From NCBI GenBank assembly GCA_026120035.1, contig JALRME010000006.1, forward strand, positions 62,001 through 126,000: a stretch of 64,000 nucleotides of DNA, written 5' to 3'. The translations under genes and the position numbers were made by a program. Within the stretch, counting starts at the first letter, position 1. Each line of letters begins with the position of its first letter. Of this stretch, positions 1-11,941 are shown piece after piece. Source of the DNA: Coleophoma eucalyptorum. Taxonomy: Eukaryota > Ascomycota > Leotiomycetes > Helotiales > Dermateaceae. The notes below the pieces were generated by a model, which saw only the letters and a list, made by a program, of their open reading frames with translations, was not told the origin of the DNA and made no database searches.

Positions 1-853
1 ATTTCCAACACGTGAAATGACAGTGAGGCCATCCAAGAAGTATTTGTTTGCATCTACACCACTTCCATTTCCCATCTAGGAATTTTCATTAATATGAGTC
101 GGTTGGAAGCGTATAATGGAACTTACATAAGACGCGTTGAACGTCGGGGCATCCACTGACATGTATGTGGTCTTGTAAGCAGTCACAACCGTCAAAGCAC
201 CAGGAGGGAAACTGATCGCAAGCTGCATGCTCCATATAATGAGGGCAAGGAGTGTAAGAATCGGTGCGGCGTTTGTGGCAGCAGGCCGGAGCAAGAGAAA
301 TGGATTTGATCGTATGCAGAATAACGTTTCTATTGTTGAGATCTTGAGCGTGGAAAGTCGCATGAGTCGCCAAAGATATTGGCAGAAAGCTACGGCTAAA
401 GCGATTCGCAGCGATATGCCGAACAAATTGGCCAATAGATTGGATATGGTGGTGATGTACGATTGCGGAATCACCTCGTCAGGGCCATCTGCTGCTTTTC
501 CATCAACATAGCGGAATACACATAGATGTACGATTGCAATAATCAAAGCTAGATAACCAACGTCAGTAGATGAACTTAATTGAAGGAGTAGAAAACTACG
601 GACCAAGAGTATAATTCCCGCCCATCATTAGCGGAGTCTGCCACCCAATACCCCATTTACTAACAGATCTCTCATCTTTTGCACCATTGTCTTCATTTCT
701 ACTTAGCTCAGTATAATCTGGTTCTGGAAAGCCTTTTCGCTCGAAGGGGCCTTGGGATTCTTGGGGGCCTGTTCCGACCGCTTTTTTAAATATTCGATAG
801 AGACTTTTGGTTTGCTGGTCCTTGTTTAGACTCGAAGTGGGGGAGGTATCCAT
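1..853 (-). CDS. Fungal multi-pass membrane protein, 3' end beyond window
   Basis: Partial gene running off the left edge. Proposed exons are 604-853, 127-548 and 1-75. The start is the ATG at 851-853; an upstream in-frame codon is only TTG. Intron 549-603 removes a frame change and joins a first hydrophobic segment (WQTPLMMGGNYTL + ALIIAIVHLC). Intron 76-126 (GTAAGT...CCTAG) removes an in-frame TAG and joins FNASY to MGNGSG. After the first helix come a second hydrophobic stretch (NLLANLFGISLRIALAVAF), a basic loop with LSTLKISTIETLF, and a third helix near ILTLLALIIWSM. This order of helix, extracellular loop, helix and 'LSTLD..F' loop is what I know from a large uncharacterised family in filamentous fungi. 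Function is unknown. The N-terminal 70 residues are polar and probably cytosolic. Confidence 0.7.
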
Positions 854-1512
854 TTTCAAGTATTCTCTTTGCGGTCCTCTTGATCTCCTTTTATACAATC
901 TCTAATTGATGTGGCCAAAATTGTTGATCAGTAGTCTTGGTCCCTTTTCCTCCATAGTAACCTCTCTAGGGAAAAAAAAGAGAGGAAAGTCAGTTTATTA
1001 AGTACCGTAGATCTTTGGCGCCGCGAAGGGGCACTTCGGCTGTGCACCCTTGTATACTGCAAGTTCACGGCACAACCATGCATGAATGTTTTATGTCACT
1101 AGGCAGTCTGACAGTGTTGTTGGGTGCCTATCAAGATGCTATGGTGCAGCTTACTCTCATCTAAATAAATTGGTTTTTCTTAGCCAGTGTCTGTTCGGCG
1201 GTACATATCGTACCGCTTCTTCATGCTTCTTCGTCAAGCATTTTGGATCCACATAGCACGCAACTGGGAACGGTATGTGCAAACACGTGAGTCAGCTAAT
1301 GAAGCTCACGTAAGTCGGCAAAGGAAGTTTAATATCACTCGGATCAGCGGGTACTGGGGAGTTGATTGAAAATGGTTGTGTAGCTAGCGTCTAATTGTTA
1401 AAACGAAGCTGTGGCATTATAGTGTCCAGAGCTTTTGTCATCTCTGTAACATTTGGAAAGCTCGTCAGTTTTGTGACGAGCACTTTATTCGTCTAATCTA
1501 CATACAATACTT
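854..1512. other. Intergenic, nothing recognised
   Basis: This holds the 5' flank of the left-edge membrane protein and the 3' flank of the PHD gene. A 60-codon open frame at 1187-1369 has no recognisable composition or motif. No RNA gene or repeat was seen. Confidence 0.5.
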
Positions 1513-3005
1513 TCAAACTGCATGGGCATCACCATCCTCAAAGACAACATGGCTAAAAGCATCAAAATCATTGTTATCAATGAGCCATTCATCATCCTGG
1601 TCTTCGGGTCCTAATTTTGCCATCAATCCCATGCCAGGCTTGGGATATGGCGGACTGGCGGGTGTGCTTTCTCGACTGCCGTCTGCATCTCCATCTTCTG
1701 CCTGGATCCCAATTGCCGATGCATGCGATGCCGAGGAATTCTGCGCCAAAGGCTTTACATCCTTGGGCGGGAATGATGGGGACGGTGTGTTGCCCGTGGG
1801 TGTGATTTTACGGATGAAATTCATCGTTCCAGCAGGATTCGAGTCCGCGCGATTAAATAATCCTGAAGATGCCGCCACTGATGGAGGGAAAGGCTGCTGA
1901 GGCGTTGGATTCCGTTCTTGGGATTGAGAGTTCGTCCGAGATGCTGGTTGGGAAGCCGTTGCCGGGAAGATTGGTATATTTGGGTATAGAGTGGTAGAAT
2001 GTAAAAGGAGAGACACAAGTTGGGTATGAGAAAGGGATTGTAGATAAGCACGTTTCTAGGATGGTTAGCAGGTCGCTGTTTCCAAAGAACAAAACTACTC
2101 ACTTGCTCAGTATTCCTGCCTTGCCAGCTGAGTCCTCTCGTAGGGTCAAAGGCAGGTACAATTCCCTTCTTCCGACTGCAATCTGCGCAGTACCAATCTG
2201 CATTCTCATCCTTCACAGCCTCATCTGATATTATGGGGTCATGGCACATCTGATGCCAAGGCAAATTGCATCCATCGCAGAAGACGATCATGTTACTCTG
2301 CGGACTATGGCCTCTGCCACATCTCTTGCACAAAGCTTGTTCATTCTTCTCTTCTTGCGTTCTTTTAGAAGGCCCTCGCTTCCGAGCGGATCCAGATGGT
2401 GCGGACGGAACAAATGCTGCTGGCTTTACAATCTGTCGACCAGACTGCGTCATCCTAGGCATGTTCAGACTTCCTGAACCATCTGAATCTGATTCATCGC
2501 CCAAGTCTGGCATATCTGATTCTTCCGGACTGACACTTTCCGACTTCCTTCTCTTCCTCTTCGTGCCTGACTTAGGAGCACGGCTCCGCTTTCCTCGTGC
2601 ATTACTCCCATTGCCACCAGCCGGTGTACCTGCAGCTGTATCCTTTTTCGCATACGGCGTTGTATAAGGACTAGGAGCTCCCGACGCATTTCTTGACGCT
2701 CCTGTAGGTGTTGGGCTTTGTTTCGCGAGTCGGCGGGCTTGCGCAGACAAAGGTGTAGGTATTTCCATATTCATGCTTGTTTTCATGCCCTGCAGAACAC
2801 TTCGCTTCATGTCCTCATATCCTGGTGGTGGTGCTGCACCTTGACCTAAGATGCCAACGCCCAGTCCTCCTACCCCCGATTTTATGCGCTGCAGTATCAT
2901 AGCAGTATTCGCAGAGAATTGTTGTACATAAGGCCGCGGGGGAGAATTGTCGGCCATGGGCGTATCACTGTTGCCAGCGCCATTGGTTTGCGCGTTCGCA
3001 TCCAT
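1513..3005 (-). CDS. PHD-finger protein
   Basis: Two exons (2103-3005 and 1513-2055) encode about 481 residues. The intron, 2056-2102, has GTGAGT, a TGCTAAC branch and CCTAG. The splice turns ...GRNTEQ into KRAYLQSLSHTQLVSLLLHS, which reads as one continuous helix. The N-terminal half is rich in Ser, Pro and Ala and carries a basic, nuclear-signal-like stretch (KRSRAPKSGTKRKRRKSES) followed by an acidic patch. A PHD zinc finger begins near residue 225. It has CKRCG, FCDGC, WHQMCH and WYCADC in the usual C4HC3 order, including the Trp before the final Cys pair. PHD fingers usually read histone H3 tail methylation, so a chromatin role is inferred. The C-terminal part is Ser/Pro-rich and ends in an acidic tail. 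I do not recognise a named orthologue. Two CACGTG sites lie about 360-390 bp upstream. Confidence 0.85.
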
Positions 3006-3366
3006 CACGTCGTTGGCAGTTTGGTGTAGGTAGTTGGCGCACCCTATGTCACAAAAGCATCAATCCTTCGAGGAAGAGGTTGTGAGATAAAGCGCGGTGC
3101 GATTGGGCCTCCAGTATCTGACTTGGAAGCTTCCTATGTGCTTGTTAGCAGCTACTCTTTAGTACAAAGCTAGGTCAGGGCTTTTGATGTTGACGCGTCT
3201 ATAATTAACATACAAGCGATGGAGCTTTCGACAAAATTGTATACTTCAATTAAACAAGCTCTAGGCGTTCCTCAGTAACGCGGCAGCTCAACCGTACTGA
3301 TAATTTCTCCAACAGCTTGATACTCAAGCAGACAGCCCATGACACGAAGAATTTAAAAGCCTGTAT

Positions 3367-3391
3367 CACGTGTGGTACTCTATATCACGTG
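3367..3391. promoter_or_regulatory. Paired CACGTG boxes upstream of the PHD gene
   Basis: CACGTG occurs at 3367-3372 and 3386-3391, 19 bp apart. The second is inside the 11-mer TATATCACGTG. CACGTG is the core site of fungal bHLH factors of the Cbf1, Pho4 and SREBP types. The sites sit upstream of the PHD gene start and just past the end of the CoA-transferase. Regulatory use is inferred from position and pairing only. Confidence 0.4.
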
Positions 3392-3481
3392 GTATTGGTT
3401 GGAATGACCTTTACAGGAGGGATTTCTATCGTATTTAAGTTTCATGATGATTCTATACGGTGAAGTGAATAGCATTTAACT

Positions 3482-5020
3482 CTATCGAACAGCTCCTTCG
3501 GCCTTCAGTGCCTTGATTTCATCTTCGCCCATTCCTAGCAGATCCCTTAATACTTCATCTGTATGCTGCCCTAAGACTGGTGGCGGCGTACGAATACTTG
3601 GCTTGCTCTCACTGTACTTGACTGGAGTATTGACCATCTTAATTGGCCCGCAGTGTTCATGATCCATCTCCTTGACCATCTCTCGAGCCAATACATGCTC
3701 ATGTGTCAAGGTTCCTTGGATATCATTTACCGCAGCGTAGGGCAGTCCCGAGCCCTCGAAAACCTCCAGCCAGTGTTGCGTGGTTTCCGTCTTAGTAATT
3801 GACTCTATCGAGCTGTCTAACTCTTGTCTATTCGCCACTCTCTGTGTGTTCACGACAAATTTAGGATTCGTTTTCCATTCTGGTCGACCAAGTCCTTCAC
3901 ATATCAAGCCGAACAAGCGGTCATTACCTCCTCCAAACAGGATGTCTCCATCCTTGGTTTTATATGATCGATATGGAACAATAGAGGCTTTTTGGTTAGA
4001 TAAACGTAATTCGAACAAGGGCAGGACTTACGATGCGCTGTACCCCATCTTCCAGAATCCTTCTCGCCACTTATGAGACAACTACTGGCTAAGTTAGACA
4101 AAGTAGCAACCTGGCAATCGCTCAGTGCAACATCAATATGCTGACCCCTTCCAGTCCGGCCTCTGACTAGCAAAGCAGCCATGATGCTATTACTAGTATA
4201 TAGACCAGTGGTAAGATCAGTAACCGCTACACCGACTTTGACAGGAGGACCATCTCGACTACCCGTAATATGCATTAATCCCATTTCAGCCTCAACCATA
4301 ACATCATACCCTGCTCGGTTTGAGTACGGGCCGGTCTGACCATAGCCAGTGATAGAAGCGTAGATGAGTCGGGGATTGAGTTTGTGGAGGGTCTCAAAAT
4401 CCATCCCGTACTTCTTGAGCGTTCCAGGAAGGTAGTTCTCAACCAAGATATCAGACTCGGCGGCAAGTTTATGAAGAATTCCTACACCGGACTTGTGTTG
4501 GAATGAGAGACCGAGAGACTTCTTATTGCGATTCACCTGTTCTTCGCATGAGCATGACATTTAGTGTACCATAGATAATGTGCATACAGCCAAAAAGTAT
4601 GCACTTTCTCCGGCTCCTTCTTTTTCAGACCCAGGTTTGTAAGATGCATAAGGTGGACCCCACGCTCTTGTGTCATCGCCCCTCGTAGGGTGTTCAATCT
4701 TGATAACCTCTGCGCTGTTTCTCGTCAGCTATACTCTCGCACGTGATTATACTATGGCACGTTACCCCAGATCTCCAAGTATCTGTGTGCAATATGGCTA
4801 TGCAATTCGTCAATCCAGTGTGTCCACGGCTGGAAACAATTCCACTCACTCCGGCCAAAACTCGTGTCATATCCAGAACCTTGTATCCTTTCAAAGGAAG
4901 AGTGCCATCATTGTTCGCAGCAGCAGCAAAGCTTCTTCTCGGCACCGATCTGAGCGTAGTGACAAGCGGTGCTCGCCCCGATGCCCTGAGCAGTGGGCGG
5001 GTATATATTGAGGTCGCCAT
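3482..5020 (-). CDS. Mitochondrial class III (CaiB/BaiF) CoA-transferase, SUGCT-like
   Basis: Five exons (4850-5020, 4766-4797, 4588-4714, 4032-4536, 3482-3987) encode 446 residues. All four introns are 44-52 bp. Intron 4765-4715 was set so that the join reads [13 protein letters not shown], the conserved family motif. The N-terminus ([18 protein letters not shown]..) is basic and Ser/Ala/Arg-rich with an RRSFAAA-like cleavage region, so it is a mitochondrial presequence. [29 protein letters not shown] and [12 protein letters not shown] follow. The Asp of VTDLTTGLY, near residue 217, aligns with the nucleophilic Asp of the family. WGTAHPSIVPY and LFEGSGLPY are hallmarks of succinyl-CoA:glutarate CoA-transferase and close relatives. 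The likely reaction moves CoA from succinyl-CoA to a dicarboxylate such as glutarate, which would link it to Lys/Trp breakdown. The exact acceptor cannot be read from sequence. Confidence 0.88.
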
Positions 5021-5359
5021 GGTGTTGGAGAATGAAGACCAATGTTTAGGGTGGGCTGTTCCATAGTTGTCGAAGCCCCACTATCGCCTACCCCAGGTTT
5101 TGCACTACGCCATAACCCGTTTGCCGAGGCAATCATAATGAACATGAAGGATAAGTTAAAGGTCTACTTTGTGAAATGCGCTCACAATTCTATCACTGTA
5201 CCTATCAACCTTATGGCATATGAAACCTCAGTGTTCTTGTGTTATTTTTTTCATGTACTCTTTAAATTACTTAAATATAGTGATATAATTGTTAAACAAG
5301 CTCATGCTACCCAACATCATTGCAACAACGTAAGGTATAGTTACGGATAGGCAGAGATA
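5021..5359. other. Intergenic, A/T-rich, nothing recognised
   Basis: This separates the CoA-transferase start from the end of the broken GT69 gene. It presumably contains the CoA-transferase promoter. No motif stands out. Confidence 0.5.
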
Positions 5360-6741
5360 TCATAAACCGTTATTCCACGGAAGCAAGACTTGGTCCCCGT
5401 AATTCGCCAAACACTTTACCTTCTCATGTGGCTCATTCTGCCATTTGATCTCCATTGGTGGATCTTCAGGAGCACCATCTCCTACATGTTCATGTACGTA
5501 CCCCTTAAGCTTCTTGATCTTCTCTCCTTTTTCATCTGTATATTCGAGATTGATGCTTGGAACCACGGCGATCCTGTTATAGCCATTGAACCACAGGTCT
5601 TTGCAGGGTAATTGTGGGTCTCCTTGGTAGCATTCATTATCACGGCTGCGCCGAAATTGAATGCTTTTGTCCAGGATAGGTTTTGCAGTCAAGGCCACGG
5701 CTCCGTTCCAGCATGGGAATACTTGGAATGGTCTGTACGCTTTCAGTCGTAGCTTACTGTCCTCATCATTCCAAAAAAGGTTCCATGCAAGGTCACAGTT
5801 ACCGTTTGGAGGAATTTCAAAGAACGAGTCTCTGGTGATGCCACGAGATATCCAAACATCATAAAAGGTTGGGTGCGGGTCCGACGAGGGCCCAATCCAA
5901 TGCACAAGTCATGTCTGCATGTTGATAGATCCGCTGATGAATAAACTCTAGAACATTTTCCATACATATGGCAACATCGTTGAGAAAGACTATGGTAGTC
6001 TTTGCAGAAAAGACCTCGGAATACTGATTTATCGGACTAAGAGCCAGGTTGCGGAGCTCCGCTAAACGTTCCAATCTATTTGAACCTTGGGCACAATGGT
6101 TCGATGTCGCTTGCGGTAAAGTAATAGATGGCACCAGTTGCTTCAACTTCGCTTTGCAACGACTTCAGTATTTCGAAAGTTCCATCATCGGACCGACCCT
6201 CGACAATAGATAGGGCACAGTTCTCCGGGCCCAGATAGCGCATTGTCTCAACAACAGTTCCAATGAGCCGGGGCAGAAGTTCTGCGCAGCGGTATAAATC
6301 AAGAGCAAAGAAGTATTTTCGTCTCTTATCTCGTGACTGCGATTTCATCATTTCACCGTTGTTTCGAAGATATTTGTAACGATTTGATGACGGAGGTGGA
6401 TAAGCTAAGCGTGAGAATGATTTTTCTCCAGGATCCATCATCGCATTAACATATTCTGGAGCGAGCTGGAACAAGGTTGCATTGCCCGCCCTCAAGTGTT
6501 GTCCTGAAGCCTCATTTGCGGAAGCATCATTTGCTGAAGCAAAAGTCAGCACATGTGCGACTAGTTCATGGTGCCTGTAACTTGCCACTTTTCTCATCCG
6601 TTACATTTAACAAAAGTGGCTCGGCAAGTGTCAAGTCTTCGCTTACATGGCAGAAGGATTGAGTTGAAAGTTGATTAAGGAAACAAAGACAGCAAGTATC
6701 ACAAACACTGTCTGCAAAATCACACGGCGTATCAATCTCAT
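5360..6741 (-). pseudogene. GT69 (CMT1-type) mannosyltransferase with two frame breaks
   Basis: The frame begins at ATG 6741. It gives a type II membrane anchor (MRLIRRVILQTVFVILAVFV) and a donor GTAAGC at 6646. The acceptor is uncertain: 6575 (CAG) or 6593 (GAG), both keeping frame. The lumenal domain has the GT69 order: LYRCAELLPRL, GTVVETMRYLGPENC, LSIVEGRSDDGT, SNRLERLAELRNLAL, TTIVFLNDVAICMEN, DMTCALDW, PTFYDVWISRG, AWNLFWND, PFQVFPCWNGAVALTAK, CKDLWFNGYNRIAVVPSINL. The FLND acidic motif and WNGA block are those of fungal alpha-1,3-mannosyltransferases of the CMT1/CAP59 family, which act in the Golgi. The coding frame slips by one base near 6089-6091 (after ASDIEP) and again near 5869-5873 (after DWALVGP). 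Both slips lie in a CCCAA that reads correctly as CCAA. The rest is conserved to the natural C-terminus, so this is either a very young pseudogene or a sequence error. Confidence 0.8.
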
Positions 6742-9437
6742 TTCTGGCATTAATGTCTCTGTAGCTGAAGAGAATGAAAAGTATCATGCAGCACCTACTT
6801 AGCACGATCATGGAGGGGTGTGCAACGATCTTGTATCTCGATGTCATGCAAGGGCAGGTCGCGATAAGGAAACGGGAAGATGCTGCTGCACGGGATAGAG
6901 CAAATGCCGGTTCGCTCAGGGGTTATCGTCGATAAACATACAAGCCTGCCATTATAATAGCCAATAGATTTGCCAAAGCAAGTGCTGCAGACCCTGGGAG
7001 ATACAGCGAGTTACCCCTTCTTCAAAGATTCCTTGCACGTTCCAAGCAATATTTCTCCCAGCTTCTTGGTTGAATAGCCGTATAGATGGTATCTGGGGCT
7101 TACAGGCATTACAACTGAAGAGAGCTATGAAAAGAAGCTAGTCGGAAGAGGCCTCACTCTTGAGCACAGGCTGCAATATTAACCTAAACGGGCCGCTGTC
7201 TCGCTTGCGCAGGTCTGTATCATCTTCTTAATTAAGTCACGACATCCGACACTGCTGAAATACTCCATATTGATCTTTGCAAGTTGCAACAGATAATTCT
7301 TTCATGAGAAATTTGCGACTAATGAAGGCTATTCAGCTCAGCCGGATCGATATCCTAGCAGATTTCTAGCATCCATACATGATCGATCTGTGAGAAGATC
7401 ATTTCGCCTCAGTTTGATAAGAGTATCCTCCTGGTGTTGTCGAAGTAGCGATTGCCTTGCTATCATACTGGTAGCAAAGCGACGAGATTAGTCTAATTAA
7501 GCTTTACAATATCGGCTGTCCATTCCCTCTGAATTTGGATATAGATGGTCTAGGACTTCGATTCACAGATGCTAAAATTATTTTCCTTTGGCTTCTTTTG
7601 CCAGGCATTGTTACTCCTGTGTGTTTATAATTTCCTCTAATCATAGCCTTTTGTATCAATGGGAACTGCGTCTTTCGAGACTTGGAAACATTACTATCTA
7701 CAATGGTGTTTGCCCTTGAATGTCTCATCTACAGCCGTTCCGCATGTATTTGGAAGTTCATCTAGATATTGGTTGCATGTGTCTCATAGCAAAATTTTCC
7801 GTGCCGAACTTCAAATCAACGTCCAGAAATCAATTTCTCCAGTCGGAAAATGCCAAAGTGCAACGGTTCTCTGACTTGCATTACTATTGGTGTCTACTAT
7901 TAGCTAAGACATTCTTACTTAATGCTGCCATTAGTAACCATGGATTGCTAATCACCTTTCTACTTACGTTGGCTGTTGCTTATGATACTACCCTCGTCCA
8001 TGCTCAGCAAAGGAATTTGAAGCACTATCAGCAGTCTTTCTAGGCCCATATCAACAATCCCAAGACCAACAGCCCGTACTCATAGCACATTAAAGAAGAG
8101 GCACGAGCGGTGTGCAATTTTTAATGTTCTTTTGAAATTTTATTGTCGGTCCCCTACATTACGGCAAGTAGCAAGACTCTATAATAGAAAATACCAAGAA
8201 GGATACGGACCCAGTAGGGTTGGCTTCAAGAACAGAGACAGGTCACTAAGCATAGAATTGACGAGCTCGCATCTATTCAGTAGAGAGTACCTACCGTTCT
8301 CTGGGCGATCTCATTTATAGTGTCTTTTAAATTGGTAACAACTGTCGGGTATAAGACTTAGGTGTTGACATAATAATACATACCTACCTTACGTTGTCTT
8401 GTGAGCCGTTGACATGTTGATTCTATCGTCGAAATAACAATCACAGGTAATCTTAAACTTGCTACATTTTCAGATATTCTTCTATATTCCTTCCTGAGAT
8501 TGACAAGTAGTGAGAATTCTTCCCATGCTGCATTGCGCTTGCCTTGGCGGTATTGTGAGGTTAGGCCTAAATGCATTCTTCGTAAGTCTTTCAACTAGTC
8601 TCACACTAAGCACAACACGGGCTAACGTTCTCTTTCAAAGACCTATGACCCGGCAATCGTAGGCACAAAATTGGTATCATTTCATTCACAATAGACTACT
8701 GGAGATTGAGAATATCTCGTATCTTGTTCTGAAGGATTCTGAGGTACGAGGATACCCCAGCAGTAACCTCTTCGTCTATATCACGTGACTATGTGTAACA
8801 GCCTGCTGTCCGTTTTATCACTTCAGCTAAGCTCTTAACTTCAACCCTTAAGTTTATTCACTTTATTGCCGCCTCAATGTAAAAACTTTAATATCTCGGC
8901 GACTCCACATGTATCCAAGATCGTTATCCGCACATGTTAGGACTTCTATCCACTTTCGAAGTGCTTGGCGTCGGTTATTGAATTAGCCAAGCCAGCAGCA
9001 CCCGTACAGTCCTAGCCATTCTCTATGCTTTTCTGAATGGTGGGGGGGGTTCAATGCCGGCATTACAAGATTTGACATTCCGCAATTATCTTATCTCTCC
9101 ATTTTCTCTCGGTTGCCGGGAACTCCGAATGTTCTTACCGTTCTTCTCTACAGATATCGAACTCTATACAACGTTACTGACGTCAAACTGGTAGTGAGGT
9201 GGACACTAATACTAGTCGGATAGCCGTTCTCTTCACCCACTTTACAAACCTCGAGATATAACAGTGATTACCTGTATGCAGGACAAATTGGATGTGAATC
9301 GTCACTGATAAGAGCCAATCTAGACCGTATTGATAGACTTGCCTTAAAGCTCGGCACCAGTATATATGGGAGGCTACGACTCCCATTGAAATGTAGGTCT
9401 CCAAGACAGGTTCAGATTTACTTCTCAAGACTTCACC
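6742..9437. other. 2.7-kb gene-poor stretch
   Basis: Only short random-looking frames occur here, the longest about 107 codons at 7720-8043. None has recognisable motifs, family resemblance or splice signals that extend it. I saw no transposon termini or RNA genes. A TATATCACGTG copy lies at 8777-8787. The right end holds the asparaginase promoter. Confidence 0.5.
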
Positions 9438-10667
9438 ATGATCTCTCAAGCTTTTTGCCTGTCTGCTCTTGCAGCACTATCAGTTGCCTCTCCGCTTCAT
9501 CTCGCCCGAGCTACGGACCCTTTTGTCTATGTCAATTCAAATGGCCTGAACTTTACTCAAATGAATGCGACTTTGCCAAACGTTACCATTTTTGCAACTG
9601 GTAATGTCCCCACTGAAATTAAGAGATATGCTCGCTTACACGAATCAAGGTGGCACCATTGCTGGCTCAAGTAGCTCTACCACTGCTACAACTGGCTATA
9701 CCGCCGGCGCAGTTGGCATTCTTACACTGATCAATGCTGTGCCGGAGATTTTGAACATCTCTAATGTCGCCGGTGTCCAGATCTCAAATGTTGGAAGTGA
9801 GGATGTCACTTCGTCTCTGCTATTGGACATGTCAAAGCAGATCAACAGCTATGTCTGTGATGACCCTACTATGGCAGGCGCAGTCATCACTCATGGTACC
9901 GATGTCTTAGAGGAGACTGCATTCTTCATCGATGCAACTGTCAACTGTGGAAAGCCAGTTATTATCGTTGGAGCCATGAGACCGTCAACCGCTATTTCTG
10001 CCGATGGTCCTTACAACCTTCTGGAGTCTGTTACTGTTGCTGCCAGTCCAGATGCTAAGGATAGAGGTGCCATGGTTGTGATGAACGACCGCATCGTCTC
10101 TGCTTACTACGTCACGAAGACAAATGCAAACACCATGGATACGTTCAAAGCACCTGAGATGGGCAACCTCGGAAGCTTGATCTCGAATAGCCCATACTTT
10201 TACTTCCCAGCAGTTAGACCAACCGGCCACACCTCATTCGATGTTTCGAATGTCACTGAGATCCCAAGAGTTGATATTCTCTTTGCTTACGAGGATATGC
10301 ACAATGACACATTATACAATGCCGTTAGCAGTGGGGCAAAGGGTATAGTTGTAAGTTAACTTCGCCAGCAGAGAAATCAAAATACTGACGTTCTTAGATT
10401 GCTGGGGCCGGAGCTGGAGGTGTGAGCACTTCTTTCAACTACGCCATCGAAGACGTTATCAACACTTACGGTATCCCAATTGTGCAAAGCACCCGAGCAA
10501 TGAGCGGCGAGGTTCCATCTAGTGACGTCGCCAGTGATACTGCTCTGCATATTGCCAGCGGGTATCTGAACCCAATGAAGTCCAGAATTTTGTTGGGACT
10601 CCTGTTGGCAGAGGGGAAGAATATTACTGAGATTGCAGCCACCTTCGCTGGATCTACTAATGATTAG
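9438..10667 (+). CDS. Secreted L-asparaginase (bacterial type II-like)
   Basis: Three exons (9438-9600, 9650-10350, 10398-10667) encode 377 residues. Introns are 49 and 47 bp. The first splice rebuilds FATGGTIAGSS, the ATGGTIAG signature whose Thr is the catalytic nucleophile. The second joins KGIV to IAGAGAGG. The N-terminus (MISQAFCLSALAALSVASP) is a clear signal peptide, and several N-x-S/T sites fit secretion. The second active-site motif, HGTDVLEETAFF, contains the TD pair that completes the catalytic machinery. KPVIIVGAMRPSTAISADGP is also characteristic. The enzyme hydrolyses asparagine to aspartate and ammonia outside the cell or in the wall, probably for nitrogen supply. Family and length are standard and no lesions were seen. 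Confidence 0.93.
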
Positions 10668-10984
10668 TCTAGAAATTCTTAATGATATAACCTAGTTCCT
10701 AATGACTTAAATAAAACCAGTCTCAGAATAATAACATTTGCTTTACTGCACATCTGAATCACTGAGCAATTTTTTCCTCGGAGCAGCAGATACAACGAAG
10801 GTGGCTCCTATTCTGGATTGGAATGTTGAAAATCAATATTTGTGATTCTAATGATAGATCAATGATGGCATGGGCATACCAACCTGGAACCTTGAAGGTC
10901 GCTTGAGCGGATTTAGCGGGAATCAAGGTGGCATATCCGTATTCGCTTCTCGCTTCTCACCTCATCCCTTGATCCTTTGTGAAC
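10668..10984. other. Short intergenic stretch
   Basis: This is the terminator side of the asparaginase gene and the promoter of the 2EXR gene. AATAAAA-like runs near 10710 could serve 3' processing. Nothing else was recognised. Confidence 0.4.
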
Positions 10985-11941
10985 ATGCGAAGCAGTCCGT
11001 ACGAAGTAGTAGTGTTGCAACTTACCCCTCATCTTTGTCAGTCAGATCGTCTTAGTTTCGTGCATACGATGTCGCGTGCGACTCTTGATTTGGGGGCACT
11101 GATGCTCAGATACCGAATTGCGAGCGTTCGCATCGATGAAGACGCTGTGGACATAGTATCTCTCTGCTCAAGTTCGCCAGCCAACGAGTCGTCTCCGGTC
11201 CACAATAACAGCTTCCACCTCTTCAATAAGCTACCATCCGAACTCCGTATCAAGATATGGAGGCTGGCTATTCTTCCTCGATTTGTACGGGTTACATGGA
11301 ACGAAAAGCTTGGGCGCTTTACGTCTCCCACTCCACGACCAGCACTACTCTACACATCTCGCGAGGCACGTGAGCATGGTCTTGAAGTATACCAACTCTG
11401 CTTCGCTCCAAGCCCAGCGCTGGCAAAGATTTATTTCAGCTATGATATCGACACCGTCTACTTTGACTGGGAGGGTGTTGTAGACCCGAACTCCTGGGCC
11501 TACAACAAAGCCTCGTTCCGCGACAAGATTCCCACGGAAGAGCTACACAAGATTCAAAGAATAGCCATGCATGGCATAGATCTAATCTCTCATAAACAGA
11601 CTGACTACTCTCGTTTCGGAGTTTTGAACCACTTTCGGAATTTGAAAAGCGTCTTGTGTATAGAGCACCTTATAAACGGCAAGCCCCAGGGCGACGGAGA
11701 TGGGGCAGAACACCTTGAGGACTTATTAAATATCCTTGATCCAATCCAAATAAGGCTGAAGAGAGACCCGGATTGGGTAGATACCATGGATCCGGCGGCG
11801 ATAGAAAGAAGGACACACATTGACAAACTTTGGCGATTTGATGGAAAAGAATTACACTGCAGTATATCAAATGCACGGGATGTGCGAGGGCAGCAGATGG
11901 GTCCGAATTGTCCTTGGATGTTCCTTACTTACCGAGAGTGA
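10985..11941 (+). CDS. 2EXR-domain protein
   Basis: This single-exon gene encodes about 318 residues from the ATG at 10985. The ATG at 11069 (MSRATLDLGALML) is an alternative giving 290. The core is a 2EXR domain beginning near residue 75: FHLFNKLPSELRIKIWRLAI, then RFVRVTWNE and RPALLYTSREAREHGLEVY, then a block IYFSYDIDTVYFDWEG. This domain is abundant in plant-associated ascomycetes and its biochemical role is unknown. The second half, with a segment on helix-rich distance relations (LNHFRNLKSVLCIEH), is also usual for the family. There is no signal peptide or membrane segment. The protein is intact. Confidence 0.85.
   Translation: MRSSPYEVVVLQLTPHLCQSDRLSFVHTMSRATLDLGALMLRYRIASVRIDEDAVDIVSLCSSSPANESSPVHNNSFHLFNKLPSELRIKIWRLAILPRFVRVTWNEKLGRFTSPTPRPALLYTSREAREHGLEVYQLCFAPSPALAKIYFSYDIDTVYFDWEGVVDPNSWAYNKASFRDKIPTEELHKIQRIAMHGIDLISHKQTDYSRFGVLNHFRNLKSVLCIEHLINGKPQGDGDGAEHLEDLLNILDPIQIRLKRDPDWVDTMDPAAIERRTHIDKLWRFDGKELHCSISNARDVRGQQMGPNCPWMFLTYRE

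Noticed and set aside
9022..9060. Possible mobile-element end marked by a run of G near 9042
   Set aside because: No inverted repeat, target duplication or transposase relic could be found around it.
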